DNA of 12,384 bases, from assembly GCA_003024985.2 (NCBI GenBank), contig PXIH01S0011510.1. One strand, 5' to 3'. The notes below the pieces were generated by a model that was not told where the DNA came from, ran no database searches, and was given only the letters and a program-made list of their open reading frames with translations. This document shows, one piece after another, positions 1 through 8,633 of this stretch (positions are counted from its first letter, which is position 1; each line of letters opens with the position of its first letter). Source of the DNA: Euperipatoides rowelli. Its lineage: Eukaryota; Onychophora; Udeonychophora; Euonychophora; Peripatopsidae. The position numbers and the translations under genes were made by a program.

Positions 1-1560
1 AAAATATTAAATATATACAATAAATAAATAAATTATGTTGTGGGTAAATTAATAAATATTGCCATTATACAAATATTAATGTTGAGGGAATAATGCCAAG
101 TAAAAACAACAAAACAAAAATGGAAATTCTATGATTAGGGAAAGTGAAATAAATTATTTTTCAGATTAAATCATTGTCACGCTTGAATAGTGATGGATGT
201 CTGGGATAGCTAATCGGATGGAAAACTTCCAACTAACCAACAAATTGCCTCACATGGATGAAACACCCTGCCCAAAAATAAAACCCTCAATGAATGTGTT
301 CGAATTTTGGCAATGAAACCTGGGGGAAAAAATCTCCAGTAATACTGTCCGACTTTATTCAAAGAAGAAGAAAATGGTAGGTTTAAAAAATAAGTTTTTG
401 AAAATAATTTCCCTCTCATGCAAGCAATATTTTATAGATTAAAAGGTATGCATTATTTTTATTAGGAAATTTAAAAAGAAAAAAAAAGATTTTATATTCT
501 CCTGTGACAACGACCAATATTTAAAATAACAATTTTGAAAAAAAAATCAATAAAAGGAAGTATATCTTAATTGACTGAAATCTTAATGCTAGCATAGTTG
601 ACCAAAAAAATAAACATTACTTTCAAAACCCAGTCTGTCTGATTGTACAGTATATGAAAATTATACATTTTACTATGAACAAAAACATGTGAATATTAAA
701 AATGGATATCAATTACAGGTTGATAAAAATTCAAATTAAGTTACCAATATTACAAACAACTTTTATTATGAAGTTGGAATTACACAAACATAGGTTTTGT
801 TTATAATTTCAATATTTCTATTATAAAAAAAAATTACTTAAAAAAATGATGACAACAATTTTCTTATTTATTTTATTGTCTAAGTGTTCTGTGAAAAAAA
901 AATGTATTTAATAAAGCTTACAAAAATCGGTAGGTATTTTAATGCTCAGCATAATTCTTCCATCAAGAATTAATAACTCCGAATATTAATTTAGGCATAT
1001 CAGAAGGACCAAAAGGATTTTTAAAAATTAAATACTGCGGCTAATTATAATGTTAATTTATTTTACCATAAAGATTCTTTTAAAGGTTAGGTGAGCTAAA
1101 AGCAAAGTCAAAAGATCTTAGGCATGAGATTTTTAAAAGTTTTTCCCCTTTTCCTAGACCTATTGTTATACAATTACCGTTATATCGAGTTTGTCTACAA
1201 CTACTGTTGATTGTTTATATATTTTGTTTAGTCTATTCATCGAACGTGGGTCACATCCCTAGAGACCTCATGTATGAAATAACTAAAAAATCAATAACTA
1301 AAAAATCTAACAGTGTTATTTCGGACAATCGATAATACTTGAAAAACAACAACAACAAAAAAAGGATCTTTGCTCCATTAGGGGAAAATCTGGTACTTAA
1401 AAAAATGAGCTAAAAGCTTTTACTTGAATTTCTAAGAAACTAATTATAAGTCCAGATTTTCTATACAAAAAAACAAAAGCAAAAGCAAAACAAAGTTAAC
1501 TACATAAAGGGTAAATGTTTGTCTGGACATCATTATTCACTAAGAACTCCAAAGAATAAG
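1..1560. other. AT-rich non-coding stretch, no gene recognised
   Basis: Strongly AT-rich sequence with many A and T runs and stops in all frames. The only longer open frame, on the minus strand at 210-419, has no recognisable motif and an amino acid content that looks random. The stretch holds a 15-bp tandem duplication at 1278-1307 and short AAAAGC-like repeats near 1472-1492. I see no tRNA-like, rRNA-like or transposon-end structure in it. Confidence 0.6.
1278..1307. repeat. Perfect 15-bp tandem duplication
   Basis: The unit AATAACTAAAAAATC occurs twice in direct succession without mismatch (1278-1292 and 1293-1307). This is a simple short tandem duplication in AT-rich DNA; no function is suggested. 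Confidence 0.9.
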
Positions 1561-2300
1561 ATGTCCTTCTTCAAGAAAGACCATCCCGAGCTAGTCCCCA
1601 TTATAAAGAGGTGCATAAGGAATTGTGAACTAGAGTTTGAGAAGTTATGCGCGCCCTTTGGAGATGCATTATATGATTTCCTATCACTAGATAGGAAAAT
1701 AGACTTTTTATCTAATGAATTAGCCATGGCGGAGTTCAAGCAAAGGATGAAAAAACAAGTTATTTTCCCCGCGCACGGCATATGCTGCTAGCTCGGAACG
1801 ACTTCTTGGGAAATGAAATTCAGGCATGCTGTGAAGGTGCCACCCAATGCGCCTACAGCCACGCTGAAAAATTAAAACGGTGGTTTTGATGGTATGGAAT
1901 TGTCCCCATCCGCCGAAAAATAAACAACAGCACAGACGTCTATGGGCTGAAGATGTTGGATGCCACTTGTGGGACTTTCGAGATGGAGTACCAGGCTACA
2001 ATGAATTACGAAAAAGACATTCACACCAGGACATCTGTGGGGCTGCTCCCGACAGCAGAGGGAACCTCCACCCGTAAATCACCTCAAAAGCTTCATACAT
2101 TCAAGAAGGAGAGGAAACATACATCCATCCAGGGCAAACATTCCGACAAACATAAGAAGGAAAACAGTGAGGGGAGGAAGAAGAGGGAGAGCCGGCAAAG
2201 CACAAAGTGTACATGTCAAAACAAAAAGGTGAATAAGAGAGTGCAAACAGGGGGGAAGCCAGAAACTCCAGGACACAGGAAACTCGAAAAAAAAAATTAA
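1561..2300 (+). pseudogene. Broken single-exon gene of unknown function with basic C-terminal tail
   Basis: I do not recognise this gene. An ATG at 1561 opens a frame (MSFFKKDHPELV...) that stops at 1789-1791. The next frame is open across that point and carries coding-like sequence (LLARNDFLGNEIQACC...), broken by one TGA at 1887-1889, and then runs open to a TAA at 2298-2300. The frame change probably sits near the A-run at 1749-1755. Together the pieces cover roughly 245 codons. The first two thirds look like a folded domain of mixed composition with several Cys. The last 75 or so residues are rich in Lys, Arg, Ser, Thr and Gln, as in a nucleic-acid-binding or disordered tail. The island is clearly GC-richer than both flanks, and no splice sites are needed to read it. 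It could be a processed pseudogene, part of an unrecognised mobile element, or an integrated viral gene; the sequence alone does not decide. Starts upstream (TTG at 1519) are less likely than the ATG. Confidence 0.5.
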
Positions 2301-2301
2301 A

Positions 2302-2307
2302 AATAAA
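2302..2307 (+). promoter_or_regulatory. AATAAA polyadenylation signal after the unknown gene
   Basis: AATAAA begins two bases after the TAA stop of the broken gene at 1561-2300, on the same strand. Such tight spacing is typical of compact, intron-less (often viral or processed) genes, but AATAAA is also common by chance in DNA this AT-rich. Confidence 0.35.
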
Positions 2308-3245
2308 CCATCAAAGTCTGCAGAACGGAAAAGACTTTAAAAATTTAAAAAGACTTGATTGAAAATATTTTTATCTGATTTAAAAGACTTTAAAAGTTTT
2401 AAAAAAAATTAAATTACAAAAATTTACTGTTTTTTTTTTAAAAAAAAACTTTCCTCCTTTTTTTTTTTTTTTGTTTACTAAAGATTGTTTTAAAAGTCTG
2501 AAAAAAAATTATTTATCTATAAATCATTATTTTTACAAAAAAATTAAAATTTTTAAAAACTAAATTTTGAAACCTCCAAACGTCTCTGTGCCAATTTATT
2601 TTAAAAAAATCCACCATTTCCATGTCAGTGTGCCGTGATAAATGTTTATCAATATTGGAAAGTTTTGTCTTTAATTACTAAGCCATTAAACAAAATCAGA
2701 CTAAATAGAGAAGAAGGATCTACTCCATTCCTTCATGGAGGGGGCTAAATGATTTGCAGGTAAGTGATTATTTTATTTTTAAGGAAAATGTTTTGAGGTA
2801 TCGAATATCCTTCTACTATTTGTCTTTAAAAAAAAAAGGCTAGCAAAAAAAAACGTAAATTCTACTTTTCTATATGGTTAGAAAAGTCAGACGCAAAAAA
2901 AATTGTTGAGGTCCCTAAAAATACTAATACTAATGGGGTGTTAATGAAAATAATAATAAAAAAAACTAAGCGTGCGCAAGTGTACACTAAGAAAATGTTA
3001 TTTCCAGCCCTGCAAGTCTTACAAACTATTTTAGTTAAAACTAATTTTAACTGAGAGATTCAACTTCGATGACTATTATAGGTAATAACACAATCCGGAT
3101 AAGTTTTTTTTTTCTAATAGACGCTAGGCTTACTATAAGGCCAACTTTCTCTTGGTCCAAAATGCTAGCGAGCTACCAAACGGCCTATTTTTACGATTAT
3201 TCAGGAGGGCTTTTACTGTACTTGTAAACTTCCTTCAATTAGTGA
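2308..3245. other. AT-rich non-coding stretch
   Basis: No gene seen. The stretch holds long A and T runs (T10A9 at 2430-2448, a T-run around 2459-2472) and three scattered copies of AAAAGACTT (2329-2337, 2348-2356, 2382-2390), which look like low-complexity drift. A perfect 5' splice donor consensus CAG|GTAAGT lies at 2757-2765 but has no recognisable exon upstream. The 3' LTR of the minus-strand gypsy element might lie partly here, but its borders cannot be defined. Confidence 0.5.
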
Positions 3246-3431
3246 TTAGATCTCATCGGTATCAACACAGGGGAGTTGTTGTTGACGAGATTTATTTAAA
3301 AAATATACATACAGCTCGTTACATTCCGCACAGGGTTTATTTACTGTTTTATGCACAGCACATTTTTCTTGTGCATTCTTTTCCCTTATATTAGTGGTCG
3401 TAGCTGCGTTTTCATCTGGATTTTTCCCCAT
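3246..3431 (-). CDS. Small Cys/His-containing ORF downstream of the gypsy pol
   Basis: A 61-codon frame with a true ATG (3429-3431), in the same direction as the gypsy element and about 160 bases past the last pol trace. Its middle carries C-x-V-H-x4-K-P-C-x2-C (3321-3362), a possible metal-binding pattern. The same C-x-V-H-x4-K-P-C occurs in the tail of pol at 3684-3719, and the two share the nine bases AAACCCTGT. A TGA lies a few codons upstream in frame, so a longer N-terminus would need a frameshift. It may be a remnant of the element's own 3' coding region, a duplicated segment, or chance. No envelope-like signal peptide or membrane segment is visible. Confidence 0.3.
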   Translation of the reverse strand: MGKNPDENAATTTNIREKNAQEKCAVHKTVNKPCAECNELYVYFLNKSRQQQLPCVDTDEI

Positions 3432-3591
3432 ATTAACATAAAAGGATCGTCAAATATACAACAACTGCCTCGGTAAGGGCCATGCATTAGGCATTGTTGG
3501 ACCCGAGTTTGGCTTCTGGTTGTCACCCCTGCCGATCATGGTTTTACTGCTGGAGTGGTTTGCTCCTTTCTTTAGTTATTCCAGGCTGCGT

Positions 3592-3948
3592 TTATGGACG
3601 CGGTGGCTGTCTGCTTAGCGTTTCTGCGGCTCTTTGCTCATCCATCAAACTTTTAATTCCTAGATTTACAAAATAATTTGGACAGGACAGGGTTTTTTAG
3701 TTAAGCCATGTACGATACATCTATCTGGTAGATTTTGGCTTCTTGTAACCCTCCTATCGGGCTGTCTTGTGGGCTGCATTTTTGGAGCTGATCTAGTGCT
3801 AGTTTTGTTTACAGTATTGTTAAAGTTTTGAGTGGGTGCTTTTGGAACCGGAGCGAGTTGAACGTCGTCTGGAAGTACTCTAGAGAAGTACGGATTCATA
3901 CGCTCAACATGCACGTCTTTAACCTGGTTAGGATTTTACTTGGTATGT
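3592..3948 (-). pseudogene. C-terminal tail of gypsy Pol with Cys/His signature
   Basis: After the GPF-like domain the reading shifts frame near 3945 and continues as VKDVHVERMNPYF, which is the usual end of a gypsy integrase C-terminal domain. It then runs on for about 65 residues of Pro/Thr/Asn/Arg-rich, probably unstructured sequence. It ends in C-x-V-H-x4-K-P-C (3684-3719) and a TAA at 3666-3668. One base over, the neighbouring frame is open from 3678 to 3592 with coding-like composition (GIKSLMDEQRAAETLSRQ), so the original tail may have been longer; this last part is inference. The small ORF at 3246-3431 repeats the Cys/His signature. The role of the tail is unknown to me. Confidence 0.6.
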
Positions 3949-5020
3949 TAAAAGTGATCTCCTAGTAGTTACACGAAATGGTCCTGTATATCTTTGTTTT
4001 AATTTCCTACTGGCTCCACTATAGGATATAGGGTCTAATAGTAAAACTGGTTGTCCTAAACTAAATTCTTTTAGACTATACCTGCCCTTCTTGTATGTAT
4101 GGGAGTCGTACGATGACTGGGTCAGATTTTTATGGACGGTTTCATGAGCTAAATTGACGTGTTCGACCATTTCGTTTACTAAATCTGGTATGTTATCAGT
4201 ATTTATCTCCTTTTTTGGATTAAATTCCGATGCAGGATCCTATGGGTCGCATCCGTGCACTATGTAAAATGGAGAATGTTTTGCGGAGCGGTGTTCTACC
4301 GTATTTAGAGCTTGCAAAGCGTATGGAAGTAACTCATCCCAGTTTTTATCATTTTTATCCACCATATTGCTAAAACGTTGATTATTTTGGCGCTAGCTCT
4401 TTCCGCGGCTCCGTTTGAAGACGGATGGTACGGGCTGCTAAAAACCTTTTTTACTCCTAGGCGGGCGCATAACCCTCTCATTATGCCACCGGTCATTTGA
4501 GCTCCCCGGTCAGTTACTATGACGCGACATCCGCCATATTTAGAAAATACGTTTTGCAAGTAATCCTTAGCTATAGTGGCAGCTTCCATGTTTTTGATGG
4601 CACTGCCTATGCAAAAACGTGACAGGTCGTCTGTCCACAGGATTATGTACTGATTTCCCCGTGGTGTTTTATTTACAGGACTTAATATGTCCATAAACAG
4701 CTTATTGAAAGGGGTTGTACTGGGGGTAGTGGATTGTAATGGTGGCTTCAATCTCGTTATGCTTCTTCTTTGACATATATCACATGATTTGATCTATTTT
4801 CTTACGTCTGGATATATGGATCCCCAGGTAAAACACACCTTTATTTTCCAGACGTTTTTAAAATCAGAGATGACAGCTTGTGATAGTATCGTGGTAGTGA
4901 TATATTACATCGTTGACGAGTGGTTTGGGCACTATAGTACGTATAAGCCTCCTACCTCACGGAAGTATTTTACTCTTTTTAAAACTAGACCAATTTCGTC
5001 AAGAATAAAATCTCTCTTCT
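3928..5020 (-). pseudogene. pol (IN): Gypsy integrase, all three domains, broken
   Basis: Integrase joins the cDNA to host DNA. The N-terminal zinc-binding HHCC domain is readable in pieces: H-x6-H at 4870-4893 (HDTITSCH), then after a TGA at 4864-4866 and a frame change, C-x2-C at 4773-4784 (CDICQR). A TAG at 4794-4796 sits where relatives usually have Trp. The core (about 4751-4390) has Asp in FMDIL, Asp in VTDRGAQ and Glu in NGAAERA; the last two are separated by 35 residues, the diagnostic D-x35-E. A shift at about 4380 moves to the frame reading NWDELLPYALQALNTVEHR, with a TAG at 4240-4242. The C-terminal part holds a GPF-like motif (LKQRYTGPFRV; GPF at 3976-3984). The frame stops at 3928-3930, and a shift near 3945 leads into the tail. 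No chromodomain is recognisable. Confidence 0.93.
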
Positions 5021-5680
5021 CTAAATTTTCCTTCTAAAAGCTGTGTCTTTAGAAGTTTACAATAGTCTTCCTCCTGTTGTGCTAAAATGAATTTTTCCAC
5101 AGTTAAGGGATCCCTTACCGCGCTTAAAGTGGCTATGTCTGCAGATAGGTTGGCCTCAGGGCTCCTAGATAGCCAGTCAGCAAAAATGTTTTCCCTACCG
5201 GTATGTGCTCGAACTGCAATCTATATTCTTGCACCTGTAAAACCCACCTTACCAATCTTTTACTTTGGTCTTTTAATTGGAACATATAGGTAAGGAGCCT
5301 GTGGTCAGTGCGTAAAATGATGGGGTATCCGTATACAATGTGTCTGAATTGCTATAAAGCGTATACGATGGCGAGAGCTTCGGTTTCTATTGTAGCATAA
5401 TTCCGTTCAGCTGGTTTCAGCTTCCTGCTACAATAAGCTATTGGCTTTTCCTGCTCCAGAAGTCCGCCTAATCCTATTTCAGACGTGTCTGTTGAGATGA
5501 AGAATCACTTGGAGAAATCTGGGTGAGCTAATAAAGGTGCGCTTGTGAGCTGCTCTTTTAAAGCATTAAAAGCTTTATCAGCCTCTGGAGTCCATATGAC
5601 TTTTTCGTTTTTCTTTTTTAACAGTTTATAGAGCGGGGCAGCTAATTCTGTAAAATTTTTAATACATTTTCTATAAAGCC
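5020..5680 (-). pseudogene. pol (RNase H): Gypsy RNase H and linker to integrase, broken
   Basis: RNase H removes the RNA strand of the RNA-DNA hybrid during cDNA synthesis. In a third frame, starting near 5678, reading gives FTELAAPLYKLLKKK and WTPEADKAFNALK, the standard entry into gypsy RNase H. The three acidic catalytic positions can be seen in ISTDTSEIGLGG, ATIETEALAIVYA and LRTDHRLLTY. The trace is interrupted by TGA at 5505-5507 (just before the first catalytic Asp) and TAG at 5352-5354. A one-base shift near 5190-5197 follows the HIPVGK stretch, after which the family-typical FADWLSRSPEANLS and then a Gln/Glu-rich linker (5188-5020) are readable. The segment sits between RT and integrase as expected. 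Confidence 0.88.
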
Positions 5681-6726
5681 CACAGAACCTAGAAAGCTGT
5701 GGATATGTCTGACGGTGATCGGCCTATGGAATCCGGTCACAGATTCAATATTCTGATTGGTAGGCCTACTACCATCTTTATCGACTATATGTCCTAAAAA
5801 CTTTAATGAGCTTCTAAATAAGCAACATTTACTAGGTTTAACAGCCATATTTATTTTTTCGAAAGCGCCTAGAACTTCTTCTAGCACTTCAAAATGCTCT
5901 TCTATCGTATTAGTAAATACTATGATATCGTCTAAGTAGGCTAACACTTTATCTTTATGTTTAAGTCCACTCAGACATTTATTTACAATTTCTTGGAAAA
6001 TGGCTGCAGAATTACTTAATCCCTGTGGTAACTTTTTAAGCCTATAAACAATCCAGGGCAAAGACAAAGTGAATTTGTATTGTATAGACTCAGCCAGAGA
6101 GACGTTATAGTAGACATTATTCAAATCTAGTGAAGAAAATAATTTAGCGTCTCCTAACCTTAATAAAATATCGTCAATACTCATCAGAGGGAAACGATAT
6201 GGTTCTAATTGCGTATTAACTTTTCTTAAGTCTAGTACAATTCTGATATCTTCGGGATTATCCCTTTTTGGCAAGACTAGCAAGGGTACATTGCATCTTG
6301 TGTCTGTGGCTGGTGCAATGATGCCAGCGGCCTCAAACTGCGCCATCTTTTTCTTGAGTGGCTCATACAGTGAGCCACTCTATACTGTTTCTGATAGAAA
6401 TTACGGTTATCTGTGAACTTTGGTTCCACGGGTGGGACAAGGGCACCAGTGATATTAGCCACATCTTCAATAAGAATAATCTCATAATAAGATAACAATC
6501 TCTTTAATTTTTCTACATGAAAATTAGAAATGTTTAGTTCGTTCACCTGAAATAGATCATGAATATTTTTATGTTGAGCAGGCCTTAAGGCTGGCTCAAT
6601 GTTTACAGTGGCTATCTCAACAGGTTTAATTGACGTGTTGTTCCAACTGTCATTTATTTTCATGTCAAAGTGAATCAAACCTCTTCCTATATCAATATGT
6701 GAGTTGTGTTCTTTCAAAAAATCCAT
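5642..6726 (-). pseudogene. pol (RT): Gypsy reverse transcriptase, broken
   Basis: RNA-dependent DNA polymerase of the element. The upstream part (6726 down to about 6380) carries the connector before RT, ending in a typical FTDNRNFYQKQYR stretch. A one-base shift at about 6370, inside a perfect inverted repeat, moves reading to the frame that covers fingers, palm and thumb (6346-5642). Landmarks in order are PLLVLPKRD, DIRIVLDLRKVN, motif A SSLDL (the Asp at 6125-6127), LPQGLSNS (LPQG at 6020-6031) and the catalytic YLDD (5927-5938), then KCCLFRSSLKFLGHIV. The polymerase Asp residues are kept. The usual LDLxxGYxQI reads LDLNNVYYNV, so the conserved Gly and Gln are lost. A further one-base shift near 5671 leads into RNase H; the stop at 5642-5644 is produced by that shift. 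Confidence 0.93.
6356..6380. repeat. Perfect inverted repeat, 10-bp arms, 5-base loop
   Basis: GAGTGGCTCA and TGAGCCACTC flank the loop TACAG. It lies inside the RT connector of the gypsy element, exactly where the reading frame changes by one base, so it may be the trace of a template-switch or slippage event. It could also be coincidence. Confidence 0.85.
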
Positions 6727-7451
6727 GCCCAGAATTACACTAAATAAAGTACGGTACCAGTATACATTTTTGCAACTAGCACTGACTGCAGGAACTAAAT
6801 TTTGTTTATGGACATGTTGACAACAGTTTTAACAGCGTCTAGAGATTGACTAGAAACTGGGGATGTCAAAATGATGCGGCCTGTTCCATAACTTATTTGT
6901 TTAGGGCTTACACATCTTTGACTAACAATAGAATACTTGGCTCCTGAATCTATAAGAGCGACATATTCTTTATTAAAAATTTTGATCTTTAACATGGGTT
7001 TAGATGGGAAACCCTTAAGAAAAGGTATACTTAAATGACGGTATTTAGTATATTTGTTATTGTTTTGAAAAGAATTATTAATATTATTTATATTTTTATT
7101 TAAATTTTTAACGTTGTCAATATGCGATTCCTTTGAAAGACAAGATTTTTTAATAATATTATCACTAGCAATGTATCCGATGCTGCCTGTAATTGCTGTT
7201 GGACCGTGAGTTGACCCGTGCTTTAATACCGTATTTTTTTGTTTATATTTGCTATCCATTTTATTTTGTTGGGTATTTCTCTTTCTCTTTTTTAATTCCT
7301 CTTTTCCTTCTGGAATGAACAGCTCAGCAAAACGCACTCTCTTTCGCTTATCTATACTAACTCTGTGGTTGGTTGAAAGAATTGGTCCCACTTTAACTGA
7401 TTCGCCTCCCTTATATTGTGGATTTTGTTTGCTGAAGGGAGGCGTTGGAGT
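6648..7451 (-). pseudogene. pol (PR): Gypsy aspartic protease, start of Pol, broken
   Basis: Retroviral-type aspartic protease that would cut Gag-Pol inside the particle. The frame opens after a TAA at 7452-7454 and overlaps the Gag stop by about 40 bases in the +1 frame relative to Gag, as expected for a Pol made by frameshifting. The active-site loop ALIDSGAKYSIVS is encoded around 6926-6962, with DSGA at 6939-6950. Before it lies a Lys/Arg-rich stretch and then an unusual Asn-rich linker (7050-7110) of low complexity. The frame ends in TAG at 6795-6797. After one more in-frame stop and a one-base shift near 6740, the C-terminal flap motif ILGMDF follows at about 6718-6735, which is the usual second landmark of gypsy proteases. 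The stops and the shift make this copy non-functional. Confidence 0.85.
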
Positions 7452-8625
7452 TTAACACCTCCTCAGGAAGTTTACTTATTGCCATCTGTTGTGATGTTTT
7501 TTCCTTACGGCAATATCTTGCTATATGGCCGTGGCCTTGGCAGGCCATGCATCTTATAATAGCGAGCCGTTGATGTAGAACGATTGCATTCTTTTTGCTA
7601 CCCTTACGTTTATACGTATTTTTGGGACGTTCGTCATCGGAATCTGTGTCTTCTATTTCAGTCAAAGAGGCTTTGGGTGGCTTACTGGGTTTCTTTTGCT
7701 TTGCTACTTCGTTTTCGGAGGGGCCACCCAATTCATAAAAGTTGGGGTCATTTTTATCAAAATTCCCCGCTGATTCAAAGACCTGGACGCTAGAGCGCAC
7801 AAACCCTATTGCTTTATAATGTTTCTCAAAGTCCAGTGCAATATCTACTGCTTGTGTAAGCGTTCTGGGCTTAGTTTTTAATATATCCAGCCTTAATGCT
7901 GTTTGACTTACGCCTCTTTTAAACTGTGCTAGCAATAATTCTCCTTTCATTCGTGGGTTCCAATTTGGACACAATGCGTTTGATGTGGCTATCAAACGTT
8001 GCTGGTAAGCCCCCAGTGTTTCTGCATTTATTTGAATACAGTCTAACACCAGCTTTAAACCATCATCTTCCTCAAGCGTTTTGGAAAATAAAATCTTAAC
8101 TTGCTTATTCTTTCCTTCATGGATATGCCTTTGAAGTTACCTAGACCTCTGTTATACTGTACTCTGGCTTTTGCCAAGAGTTTTGTTTCTAATACTTGCT
8201 TCATTATTTCAGGGGTCCAGTTTAGGTTTTGAGCTAGACTAGTGAAAGATGCTAACTATCTGTCACATTCAAAGATGTCGTCTGGATCATCTTGGAATGT
8301 CGGTAGCATGGCAAGAATAGCTGGGCTTACATATTGAGATATGCCATTATTGGCGTACGTTAAAACGGGGCCACTATCCCTTACCGTGTTGTCCCTGTCT
8401 GATACAATTATCTGACCACTGGGTCTAGTTGCAATCACATTGTGATCATTTGCATTCTGTGTGGCACCTATATTTATTTCTAAATCCTCCCTATCATCCA
8501 TCTCTCGTAAAGGCTCTTTATCTAGATAGAAAACTTCATCGCTTTCGTTATTGCGTACATCGCGCTCCGACAAGAGTTCCCTTACTTTATTTCCCAAAGA
8601 TTCTAATTTATCGACGACCTCACCT
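7411..8625 (-). pseudogene. gag: Gypsy Gag polyprotein, truncated and broken
   Basis: Gag forms the particle and binds the element RNA. The trace starts at about 8625, directly after a TAA in that frame, so the true N-terminus is missing. The first part runs to a TAG at 8256-8258, and reading goes on in the same frame (LASFTSLAQNLNW...). It then shifts by one base near 8090 into the frame that continues to the stop at 7411-7413. Near the C-terminus is the nucleocapsid knuckle CMACQGHGHIARYC, which fits C-x2-C-x4-H-x4-C, preceded by a Lys/Ser/Asp-rich linker. About 400 codons remain in total. No ATG at the present 5' end can be defended as the native start. The stop at 7411 overlaps the pol frame, which is open from 7451. 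Assignment rests on the knuckle, length and position ahead of protease and RT. Confidence 0.82.
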
Positions 8626-8633
8626 TAATTAAT

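Larger units (their letters stand above)
3592..8625 (-). mobile_element. Decayed Ty3/gypsy-type LTR retrotransposon, internal region only
   Basis: Read on the minus strand the order is Gag, protease, reverse transcriptase, RNase H, integrase, the hallmark order of Ty3/gypsy (integrase after RNase H; Copia elements have it before RT). Gag carries a CCHC knuckle, protease a DSGA, RT an LPQG and YLDD, integrase HHCC and D-D-35-E. At least seven frame changes and five in-frame stops interrupt the coding trace, so the copy is dead. The Gag N-terminus is cut off at about 8625, where an unrelated LINE begins, so the 5' LTR and primer binding site are absent from the window. With no second copy to compare, the 3' LTR cannot be placed. 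The 3' limit given is the end of the last pol-like frame; the element probably extends further left. Confidence 0.9.

Noticed and set aside
210-419. Minus-strand open frame of about 69 codons
   Set aside because: No motif, composition like random sequence, start not supported, and isolated in AT-rich DNA.
3246-3431. Purine tract AAGGGAAAAGAA (minus strand) followed by TG as a polypurine tract and LTR start
   Set aside because: It lies inside the small ORF, no matching LTR end with CA was found, and there is no second LTR to confirm a border.
3152-3676. Plus-strand open frames opposite the gypsy 3' region
   Set aside because: They lie on the antisense strand of element-derived sequence and show no protein family features.
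4789-5293. Plus-strand open frames over the integrase and RNase H
   Set aside because: Shadows of the minus-strand HHCC domain and RNase H, whose motifs are clear.
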